The notes beneath the pieces were generated by a model. It was not told the origin of the DNA. It ran no database searches and saw only the letters and a program-made list of their open reading frames with translations. From Lingula anatina (Eukaryota; Brachiopoda; Lingulata; Lingulida; Lingulidae), in NCBI RefSeq assembly GCF_001039355.2, contig NW_019774502.1, forward strand, positions 334,883 through 398,882: DNA of 64,000 nucleotides. The letters run 5' to 3'. A program made the position numbers and the translations under genes. Within the stretch, counting starts at the first letter, position 1; each line of letters starts with the position of its first letter. This document shows positions 43,586 through 54,391 of the stretch, piece by piece.

Positions 43586-46394
43586 CATGCACTTACACAC
43601 TTGGAGTTTTTCCCCCCAAAGATACACTCATATATGGTACTGAGTAATTACTCAAGATGGCAATACAAAATCGATTGGACTTCTCAACACAATTTTTGTT
43701 ACTTATGCCCCAGATCTGAAATTACTAGTAAGCTGTCATCATGACAGAAATATGTATGTTTCTTTTCATTTTTTTCTTTTTCTCTTTCATTGTATATTTT
43801 AAAGCTGAAAATGATATACTCAAACAAAAGATAATTAAATGAGAATCCTTATATGTGAGGCGTTTTATAGATGTAGGTAATTACCCTAAGCATTGATTTT
43901 GCCATTAAATGTATTATGGATATATAATACACATCCACAAGGTGATATGAAGTATTCCCGTTCACATTATGCAATTTTAATATGCCACTACCAGGAGTTT
44001 TCCATCAGGACGGATTGAGAGGAGCACAAGGGGGGGGGGGGAGGGGAGAAAATAAATTCTTCGTGAAGAGTTAACAGTGCAGTTGTGGATGACTTCATAG
44101 TCCCCATACTTTTCAAAAAATAAATAAATAAATAAAATAAATTAATAATAATAATAAATAAATAAAAATGATTAATGTATAGAATAAAAATAGATAGATA
44201 CTTAAAAAAAAAAAATAATAAAAATAAAAATGATTAATGTATAAAATAAAAATAGATAGATGTAAGATCTTTATATGAAAGAGGCATAGGGTGATAATAG
44301 GAAGGACATCTTTGTTATTCTAATGATATAGTTTTGCTGTTCATATACTAGTAAGTCATAATGACACTTGTAGTAAATCAATGTTATTTTACATTTTCAG
44401 AGCCTCTCCTTATGAGAATGCGTGCTCTCCCACAGTCATTCTCTCAGCAGCTACATATTAAATTAAATGTCAAATTTGATATGTACTTATTTTGATCGTT
44501 TTACATTTTCAGATCCTCTCCCTATGAGAATGCGTGCTCTCCCACAGTCATTCTTTCAGCAGCCAAACGTGCCGCACAATGTTTCTCCCGGTGCCGCTTA
44601 TCCGGTGCTTCCACCGTTAATGAACAGGGACAGCGATGTGACAGGTAAACGTTCAATGTCTGGTTCAAGACAGGACGACTCGGGGAGTTAACGTTTTAAA
44701 CTTGGTTATAGTGCTTTAAAGTTTAGGAATGTGGAATTATTTGTTTTGTACAAATATAGGAAACTTAAATCTCAAATACATTGTTAATTAATAATGTTTG
44801 GTGCAAATGCATTGCTGAAATGTTTATATATATATTTGATATTTTAATGACAATTTTTGGAATTTCATTTACACATTGTGTTTATTGACATCAGACTGTT
44901 TCTACTGTTTCTGAAATTTGTTTTTCTATAATCTTTTTTTCTTATCAGCCAACATCCCTCTTTGTTTTGTTTGTTTTTCTCTGGGTTGTTTGTGCATGCA
45001 GCCGTTATGTGTATCTGTCATCTTTGATTTTCTCTCACAATCCAGTGTAAATTTGCCTTTAATAGTGTGTCCATTGCTCCCTTTCTTTGTCATTAACTAT
45101 TTACAAGATATCCTAAAATCTGCCATTTTCTAATTGATCCTTATCATATCTCATTGTTATTTAATACCATGCTTGGCTGATGTGTTTGTCAGCTTCTTCG
45201 ATTGGCAAGCGTCGTTTTTGATTTTCTTATCTTTAATTCATTGCAGAGGTTCGACCCGTCACTCCGCCAGAAGAAAAAGAAAAGAAAAACAAGGCACCTA
45301 AACCTCCCGAGAGGAAGATCACACTGGGGAACCCAGATTTGTTGTTTAAACTCTTTGAAGGTTATGGTGATGAGAAGAAAAAGGGCGGTACTAGCATAAT
45401 AAAAAGGGGAAGGTAAGGAAAATGGAGAAAATGTGCAACAATGCGTAGTTTGTGCCTAAATGAGCACTATAAAAAAGAGCATTGTGCGAACCAATCTTAA
45501 GAGTGCTATTTTTGCTTATTAATCAATCTTAAATGGCCATATTACATGAGTGTGTTGTTTTTATGTGACCTAATATGTCCATAGTGTCCGCATGATGTAA
45601 GAAAATCAATCATAAGTAACAGTAATTACTCAATAAATTCAAATAGCATGAATTAATGATCCCATTCCCCAAACAAAGTGTTACGTATAGAAAGGCTTAA
45701 GTTTTCTGTCAGAAAGTAAACTGCCATGTGTTTTTGAAAATAATTAATCTCAGAAAATAAAGTTTAAGTATAAGAAGTAAAAAGAGAAGCAATTGGAAAT
45801 TATAAATATAAGTAATTGCTGATATTCAGAAATGATACATGTGCGGTCTGGCTGACTTTGTCAGTTTCATTTTCATATTTCCACATTTATGTCCATTTAA
45901 CAGTAAATTAACACATAACATGAATGGAAGAAAGGAAGTTGACATGCATCAGATCCGTATGGAGCTCAGGATAGTCATCATTAAATGAATTGCCTTGAGT
46001 TAATTAAAAGTTTAAACAATTTTTTTGTTTATTAATTGTATAGTATACCTTAACCTTTTCCAAAATTGGATGCTTATTAATAATTGATTAAATTTTATCA
46101 TGTCAATTTATAAGAATTTATTCCAAAAATTGCAGACCAAAGAAGGTTCATTCAACCCAAGGAAAAGCGTTTGTAACTGGAGAGGACCCCTTCATCATGG
46201 ACGCAGTGGCAGAAAAACTATTTCCACAACTCTCATTGGAGAGTAGCAAGCAGCAGGGCTACAGTGGTTTGGGACACTCGTCACAATTGCATGTGGTGAC
46301 ATTACGAGAGGGTGACAAGTCGGTGATGCTCCCTGCTTTGAGTCGAGAGCAGAACTATTCGCAGATGCTGTCCGAGTTGGTGTCCCATATCTAG
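39821..46394 (+). CDS. Protein with YAP-like TEAD-binding omega-loop, LxxLF segment and AT-hook-like motif
   Basis: Four exons (39821-40289, 44513-44644, 45247-45412, 46136-46394) join in phase and give 341 residues. Exon 1 is disordered: it has an acidic NSSDEEDAGD stretch, a Ser/Thr-Pro region, and ends basic with KKREPTPPRPKSKK. Exon 2 opens DPLPMRMRALPQSFFQQP, which matches the omega-loop by which YAP, TAZ and Yorkie bind TEAD/Scalloped (P-M-R-x-R-x-L-P-x-S-F-F-x-x-P). Exon 3 has GNPDLLFKLFEGYG, containing an LxxLF pattern. KRGRPKK, an AT-hook core, spans the junction of exons 3 and 4. Exon 4 ends MLSELVSHI. There is no WW domain, so it is not YAP itself. FAM181 proteins also carry such a loop, but their N-terminal domain is not seen here. 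A nuclear TEAD cofactor is the best hypothesis. The start is the first in-frame ATG. Confidence 0.85.
42423..42480. repeat. Fragment of the SINE-like repeat
   Basis: cagattttgatgaaattttc and its surroundings match the reverse complement of the core of 20755-20982. Only about 60 bases remain. Confidence 0.5.
43543..43582. repeat. CA dinucleotide microsatellite
   Basis: About 20 AC/CA units in the large first coding intron. It produces spurious Cys-Val and His-Thr repeat frames. Confidence 0.95.
44380..44512 (+). repeat. Tandem duplicate of the omega-loop exon start
   Basis: The acceptor and first 50 coding bases of exon 2 occur twice, 112 bases apart (44387-44451 and 44499-44563). The upstream copy has its own TTTTCAG acceptor and, in the same phase, would encode EPLLMRMRALPQSFSQQ, then run into a stop. 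It has no obvious donor after the conserved part. Confidence 0.88.
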
Positions 46395-46399
46395 GTCAC

Positions 46400-48417
46400 A
46401 GATATCCTGTTGCTAGGTCACAGATGTCAGAGGTTTCGATACTCCGCAACTACAATCAGAGAAAGATGATGGGTCTCAAACTTTGGTCTGTGAAAGAGAA
46501 AAAACAGCCATGCCAGAAAGAATTGTGCTGTGATATCTGGATAGTACAGTTACACCTAGGTATTGCCTCAGTGAAGGCTTCAAATTGTCCATTAAGATCA
46601 TTGGTCTTCTATGCCACTGCACAGTACCCAAGCAGCAGTAATCACACTATTTTACTTAAATGTCCACTGATTGTCAACGGTTATTGGAGACAAGCATCTA
46701 TGTCACCAAAAGACAAAAGAATTCTTCAATTTTGGGTCACAATTAATGCTCCCTCTGTGAAGGTTATGGATTTGCATTATAATGTGGGTCCAATCTTGAA
46801 GGCAAGGTTTCTGATAATGAAGAAAGTTATAGACAAAAAATTACTTATTATTTATTATTGTGTATTTATTTGTGCTGCTATCTTTGCCAAATGCCTCATG
46901 TTGGTGCATGTGGATGATATATTGTGTATATTTTGTAAAGGAGAACATGAAGATCCAATTTCTGATTATTTCTGATAATTAATTATGCCAACTCTGTCTA
47001 TATTTATTTTGAACAGGATATAAACAAAAATAATGTAAAATCATGATATTGTCAAAAATTGGTTAAAAAATCCTTTAAGACAGCCAATAGTTTATTATGT
47101 ACAACAGTTAATGCTGCTGATAATCATGATGATAAATGTCAACAAGGATGCTGTTGTCATTGTTTTGGGGCATATGTTAGTGATATTTAAGATGTACATA
47201 TTTGACTGTGATGTTAGAAGGTATCTTTTTTATTGGTGAACAGTAATTCTGCCCCCCCCCCCTTCCTAGGATGTTATTCTTTGAGGTAGATCAACGTAGT
47301 CAGTTTGTGAGAGCTATTTCATTGAAGTTGGATATTTGTCATTAATATATAATGATAATGGGCCGTGAATCTCTTCTCCCTTTAAAGTACGGACTTAGAT
47401 TGAAAGTGCTATAAGCAACACGTAATAACTGAATAGTCCGACTGCCCTATAATCTCGATCTATGACACATTTCTGTGAAGCTTTGTTTTGTGCACTTTAT
47501 CTCAAGTTTCACTTTAATGGTTGGTTGAGTTTCATAAAAAGAAGTGACTCATTGATTATTAAACAGATATCTCAATGCTATTTTCAATCGATTTTTTTTA
47601 TTTACCAGAAATTGAAACGTCAGCAGTCAGAGCTTTTTCTCTTCAGGACTTTTACTTATATATTTTTTCTTATTTACCAAGCTATCTATCAAAACCAATT
47701 TAAAAAGGCAAAATTCCAGCCACAGGGCACAGTTTTCTGACTAACTCCCCCCTGCCCCCCCCCCCCCCCCCGCCTCTCCCCATCAATAGGAAATGCATTA
47801 ACTGACAAAATAAGTAGGATTTGTCCATATTTCATTTGAAAAGATGGAGAATTCATAGTTTGTATGAAAGGCATTGTGGCATCATGCTAAGACTCAGCAT
47901 AACTATGAGTCATAAAACAAATAGAAAGCTTTCTCCTCCTGAACTGGTCTGTAAGTTTACACTGCTTATCTGTTATTTGCAGTATAATAGTTCGATGAAG
48001 ACTTAGGCGCAGAGTGAATCTCAGACAATCACAGTGAATCATGATGAAACTGCCACTCAAAGCAAACAGTTTTCTAATCAATAAAATTGTTTTATTACTT
48101 GTAGCAGGTTTTTGAACAGTTAGCTCTTGAATTTTTACAGGTTTTGTGTGAAACTGTTTTATTTGCCCTTTTGAATTTTTGCCACATCATTTAATAGCAT
48201 TTTTTACCAAAAAAAAAAAAAAACACTGAAAGACAAGCATATGAATATGATTTTTTATGAACTACCAGTTGAGACCCAGTCCCTCCAACTGCTGGACAAA
48301 ATCTTGACACTCACCTTTTTCATTGATCACTCTTGTTTTAGCATTGAGTTACACAAAATATTTAATAGGTCAGAAATGCTGTGTGGCATTATTGGTAGTT
48401 AATCTGAACCTCATCTT
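46400..48417. repeat. First copy of a 2-kb duplicated segment (3' of the omega-loop gene)
   Basis: Starts six bases after the stop codon of the omega-loop gene and is repeated at 48419-50492 with scattered substitutions and small indels. It looks like long 3' untranslated sequence. A 183-codon frame inside is discussed under rejected items. Confidence 0.92.
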
Positions 48418-48418
48418 N

Positions 48419-50492
48419 AGATATCCCGTTGCTAGGTCACAGATGTCAAAGGTTTCGATACTCCGCAACTACAATCAGAGAAAGACGATGGGTCTCAAAC
48501 TTTGGTCTGTGAAAAAGAAAGAACAGCCATGCCAGAAAGAATTGTGCTGTGGTGTCTGGATAGTACTGTTACACCTAGGTATGGCCTCATTGAAGGCTTC
48601 AAATTGTCCATTAAGATCATTGGTCTTCTATGCCATTGCACAATACCCAAGCAGCAGTAACCACACTATTTTACTTAAATGTCCGCTGATTGTCAACGGT
48701 TATTGGAGACAAGCATCTATGTCACCAAAAGACAAAAGAATTCTTCAATTTTGGGTCACAATTAATGCTCCTTCTGTGAAGGTTATGGATTTGCATTATA
48801 ATGTGGGTCCAATCTTGAAGGCAAGGTTTCTGATAATGAAGAAAGTTATAGACAAAAATTTACTTATTATTTATTATTGTGTATTTATTTGTGCTGCTAT
48901 CTTTGCCAAATGCCTCATGTTGGTTCATGTGGATGATATATTGTGTATATTTTGTAAAGGAGAACATGAAGATCCAATTTCTAATAATTTCTGATAATTT
49001 CTGATAATTAATTATGCCAACTCTTTGTCTATATTTATTTTGAACAGGATATAAAAGAAAATAATGTAAAATCATGATATTGTCAAAAATTGGTAAAAAA
49101 TCCTTTAAGACAGCCAATAGTTTATTATGTACAACAGTTAATGCTGCTGACAATCATGATGATAAATGTCAACAAGGATGCTGTTGTCATTGTTTTGGGG
49201 CATATGTTAGTGATATTTAAGATGTACATATTTGACTGTGATGTTAGAAGGTATCTTTTTATTGGTGAACAGTAATTCCCCCCCCCCCCCCTTCCTAGGA
49301 TGTTATTCTTTGAAGTAGATCAACGTAGTCAGTTTGTGAGAGCTATTTCATTGAAGTTGGATATTTGTCATTAATATTTAATGATAATGGGCCGTGAATC
49401 TCTTCTCCCTTTAAAGTACAGACTTCTTAGGTTGAAAGCACTTTAAACAACTCGTAAAAACTGAATAATCCAACTGCCCTATAATCTCGATCTGTGACAC
49501 ATTTCTGTGAAGCTTTGTTTTGTGCACTTTATCTCAAGTTTCACTTTAGTGGTTGGTCAAGTTTCATAAAAAGAAGTGACTCACTGATTATTAAACAGAT
49601 ATCTCAATGCCATTTTAAATCGATTTTTTTTATTTACCAGAAATTGAAACCTCAGCAGTCAGAGCTTTTTCTCTTCAGGACTTTTACTTGTATATTTTTT
49701 CTTATTTACCAAGCTATCTATCAAAACCAATTTAAAAAGACAAAATTCCAGCCACAGGGCACAGTTTTCTGACTAACCCCCATCAATAGGAAATGCATTA
49801 ACTGACAAAATAAGTAAGATTTTTCCATATTTCATTTGAAAAGATGGAGAATTCATAGTTTATATGAAAGGCATTGTGGCATCATGCTAAGACTCAGCAT
49901 AACTATGAGTCATAAAACAAATAGAAAGCTTTCTCCTCCTGAACTGGTCTGTAAGTTTACACTGCTTATCTGTTATTTGCAGTATAATTGTTCAATGAAG
50001 ACTTTGGCGCAGAGTGAAACTCAGACAATCACAGTGAATCATGATGAAACTGCCACTCAAAGCAAACAGTTTTCTAATCAATAAAACTGTTTTATTACTT
50101 GTAGCAGGTTTTTGAACAGTTAGCTCTTGAATTTTTATAGGTTTTGTGTGAAACTGTTTTATTTGCCCTTTTGAATTTTTGCCACATCATTTAATAACAT
50201 TTTTTTTTACCAAAAGAAAAAATAACACTGAAAGACAAGCATATGAATATGATTTTTTATGAACTACCAGTTGAGACCCAGTCCCTCCAACTGCTGGACA
50301 AAATCTTGACACTCACCTTTTTCATTGATCACTCTTGTTTTGACATTGCTAAAAGCAAACTTAACTGAAACATGCTTGCCTGAACATGCTTAAATTAAAT
50401 AGGCAATATCATGTTATTGTACACATGCAAAAATATTTAATAGGTCAGAAATGCTGTGTGGCATTATTAGTAGTTAATCTGAACCTCATCTT
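48419..50492. repeat. Second copy of the 2-kb segment, starting at a single N
   Basis: Begins directly after the N at 48418. It differs from the first copy by a few per cent, by homopolymer length (a C run near 47745-47772 is absent) and by an 85-bp insertion at 50348-50432. This pattern suits two haplotypes placed in series. Confidence 0.88.
50348..50432. mobile_element. 85-bp dispersed element, copy 1
   Basis: Begins gctaaaagcaaacttaactg and ends tacacatgcaa. It is identical to 55720-55804 except at one base. It is absent from the equivalent place in the first copy of the 2-kb segment (48345-48365). It has no coding capacity; it contains catgcttgcctgaacatgc, which is partly palindromic. 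Confidence 0.72.
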
Positions 50493-50916
50493 CTTGGCTT
50501 GGGGGTTGGGGGGGGGGGGGGGGAGGGGGCTTCTTTTGCTGTTCACTCACTCCTTTCCAGTAAATAATGATTCACCAGTGTGATGTATTATCTTCATTCC
50601 GTGGTCTATTGTGCCTATCCGTCCCAGAAGTGTGTATAGGAAAACACATTTATTGTGATATTATATTAACTTGTTTACATATTATCCAGCCATTACAATT
50701 GGATCAAAGTTTTATCATTTTGTATGTGATCTATTTTATTTCTTCAAATAAGGGACCAATTGTTTCTGTAGGTGTGCTTTTTATTAAGAAAAAGTGAAGG
50801 ACCAAAGAGAATTTGACACCGTCCAAGATTGGTAGGAAAACACTTGTTAACAAACCCAGCTTACATAATAATAGTATATTATAATAGTTGTAAATGCCAT
50901 TAAATTATTTTACCTT

Positions 50917-50965
<49 letters not shown>

Positions 50966-53900
50966 CGCTGTATCACTTATTGGATACCCATTTTGTTTTT
51001 TGGGGGTATCTGTAAAGATACTTTTTAAAAAAATGTTATTAGCATTAATTAATGGTACATCTGTGTATCCAGCTACGTACTTAAACTAATGATTACTGTT
51101 TGCATAAGGGGTGTAGTTTTGCAACACAATATCATAATGGCATATTCAGCCATTCCCAAAAGAAGAGAAATTGTACATTCCAAGCACCATCTGATAATTT
51201 TTTTGGATAAGGGGGAGAAAGAGGAGTCAAAATTAAGTATGACTCCACAACCACCCTTTACCTTGATAACTTAAATATTTGATTTTTGTCATCGCCATCA
51301 GTTCTTTCAGAGTTCTTACATTCAGCAGTGCCTGGAGAGAAATTTTACTTCTTGTGGGATTAATTAACTGAGGGTTTTCTCCAAAAGTTCAGCATTGTGT
51401 CCATATAGCAAGGAGGAATATCTGCGTACATTTCGAATATCTTTCGATTCCTCTTTTAATATTATGGAACAGTGCTGCTACTTTTTTGTTATATTGTGGA
51501 TGATTCTTCACACCTTAAGTTGTATGTAGACTTTTAAGGTTTCAGAATAATTCTCAATAGACCCCAGCCGTAACTTATAACATGGACATAATGAGACTCA
51601 TTATGTCTATGCTTATAATCACCAAAATGAAAAGCAAAGTGATTTTCTTTTTAGTTTTCATTTTCAGGGGAGAGAAAAAACTATAATTGCAAACTTAAAG
51701 AAAAATATTTAAGGGGATTAAAAGTTGTAATTACTTTTAATCTATATTCTTATGTATATATCAAATATATTGGTACTGTAACAATATCTAATGCTGCTGG
51801 TCAGCTGATATTTTGAAGATGTAAAGACAGATAGCATTATGCATTTAGTTTGACATCTTGAGGATGTAAAGACAGAAGAAGTTATGCATTTAGTTTTTCA
51901 TTTAGATTTTTTTTCAGTAATTTTTCTCTGGGTGCACCTTCCTTATTCATGTAGGTACTCACTTATAGTTTAGCTGTAAGTGTCAATACCCAGTTATCTG
52001 AAATGTAACATGGAGAATGAATTAACAAGAGAAATTATTATGCGAAGCTTTTTTTGTTTTATGGCAGCTGTAACATTAGGTTAATGTTATCTTTTTCTTA
52101 TATCTCAACTTACCAGAAGTGTTTTTCAAAATAATTTATGATGGAATAAGTTAAGCTAGCATTATGTAATTATTTCTAACATGTCATAGTTTTTGCTGTA
52201 AAATGTGCTTCAGCTTATTGCAAATAAAAGTGCATATTCCTGCTGCAGTATTTACTTGTTGTCCAACATGAGACAAATAAATCCGATTTTGAATGGTTTT
52301 ACCTTTAAAGTAATGTACATTTTTACATTTACATTTTGTTTTAAAGCTATTCTAGTTAAATTGAGTACCACTGATGAAAATTATTTTTATCAGATATTTT
52401 TTGTGATAAAAACATATTCTCAAATTGATCTTGGCTGATAATTACGTGAGAAAAGACACAAAATAAATAACACACAAAAAATAATTCTTTTCGTGCAAAA
52501 TATCTACTTAAAATTGTTCATTCATCCAAAACCAGTCTTCTAGATTAATTTTTGATGTAGTTCTTTTAAAACTCCTGCAGTTTAAAAAATGAAATCTAAA
52601 ATTAAATTACTTGTACAATGCTTATTATTTACCAAAAGAGACTTCATTTAGAAGTAAAAAATTGGCATTTTTTCTGAAATCAATGTCTTGGGAATTAAGA
52701 AAAGATCAAATGATAAATCCATAAAATGTTTTTTATTCTTACATCTCTCTCTCTCTCTCTCGATACAAAAACATACAGATCACAACTGATACATAAAATA
52801 CAACTCACTTGATAATAACAAGTTTCTACCCTAGGTCATATCCTTTGACATACACAAGATTGTTTTTAAAATCACCAGCCTATCAATACTGCCCACCCTG
52901 AAAATCAGAGTGAACATGCCTATCTTTTCACAAGTACAAACAACAGAAAGCTGTTGAAATTTCACCCTGAAGTTCCATGGTGAAATCTTCTACAATCTAC
53001 TAGGCAATAAATATGCATTTTGGCCTTATGATTATATTCAAGTTTCATTCAAAAATAAGGGTAAAGAGTGTGCACTTGTTTAAAATAAAACTATGAAAAT
53101 AAAGCCATAAATTGATGTTAAATGGATTGAATGAATGGAGCTTTAACTGCAATCTTGGCTAATGAACAAATTCAAATGAATACTCATTTTAGTTGATGAA
53201 AAGTTTAATATTTATTCAAGCTTCTGAAAAAACACCATTACTTATCAAGGTTCAGAGAAAAATCAACACATGCCAACTGTTCATTTGAATTTGTAAACAT
53301 AAAAAATTCAAACCCTTTTCACTCTTTCTTACATTAAATTCAAAATATCCTTTCCAGAGCTTAATTTCTCTAAATAAATCATATTTTAAGCAACTATTGG
53401 CAGGTATATGACATAACATTAAGCACACAACCTAAAACACCATTTAATATAATTATATTATCTACTGTATCCCTGATATAATTCAAATCTAGAGATATTC
53501 AGAATAATATACACTTTAAATTAAGATTTAAAAATATCCACTAAAATAAATATACAACATGTAAAACTAAATTTTGTTCTCAATTTACAGTCTAGCAAAA
53601 TTCTGTTGTCGAGATAGCAATATGACACGACTTGTATGCTATTGACATGAGTAACAAGTCAAATGTAATGGCAAGACCAGATTCTTAATTGGGGTGGTGG
53701 GGGGGGGGAGGGGAGGGGGACTGGGATGGGCACTTTTACCCTGAACCTCCCTGCAATTAATTAATTACAACAGATAAGAACAATTAGACAACACTGACAT
53801 GACCTGTATTTTATTTTTTGGTTTTAATGAACCCCCCAACTTCCTTAATTTGTCAGTGCTTTATTTCAAATCTATTTGAAGCTTTACAAGTTACAACCTT

Positions 53901-54391
53901 TGGACAAATTTTAAGCATCCAGTGTTGAAGTGTCTCATAAGAATGACCCATTTTCTCTCCAAGTTTTCAGTAGTTCTTCTTTAGATAATCAAGACATGGC
54001 AGTTGCTAGTCAAATGATGCCTTCCACTGTACGCCCACTGTGAAAATGTAAAAGTAGCCTCAAAGCTTGGAATGTCACAGTTTAATTTTTGAATAGTTAC
54101 TGTTGATGTATTCAGATAAATCTCAATATCCAATGTGAATGTGCATTTACTCTGAAATATAAAATGTTGTGGTTTGCTTTCTGTACAACTGTGGCCTGTC
54201 TTTATTTTCACTGAAGATAAAAGTAAAAGCTCTGCAATTTCAGCCCTATAGTAAATGGTCATGGCTTCCATCATAAAAATCCAGATTACCATTTTCTTGC
54301 ATGTTTGCAAATGAGACATCGTCCAGTATTGTACGGAGTTAGCCATCCTGTTTACAAGGGAGAACTCAGATTTTTTGGGGTTCACAAATAG
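50493..54391. other. Non-coding DNA between the omega-loop gene and kazrin
   Basis: No exon with family similarity was seen. An ATT trinucleotide array lies at 50918-50966, a CT run at 52746-52760 and a G-rich stretch at 53693-53722. The part from about 52700 to 54391 is probably kazrin 3' untranslated sequence. The minus-strand frame 53981-54385 lies downstream of the kazrin stop and shows no recognisable motif. Confidence 0.5.
50918..50966. repeat. ATT trinucleotide microsatellite
   Basis: About 16 ATT units. Confidence 0.95.

Noticed and set aside
46424-48994. Long plus-strand frames of 183 and 223 codons in the two copies of the 2-kb segment
   Set aside because: The frames survive in both copies, but of about a dozen codon differences nearly all change the amino acid (for example K/E, M/T, D/G, Q/L). 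That is how non-coding DNA behaves. They lie directly downstream of a stop codon, and no motif is recognisable. Best read as 3' untranslated sequence.
53981-54385. 134-codon minus-strand frame after the kazrin stop
   Set aside because: No domain, no similarity seen, and it begins within the probable 3' untranslated region.
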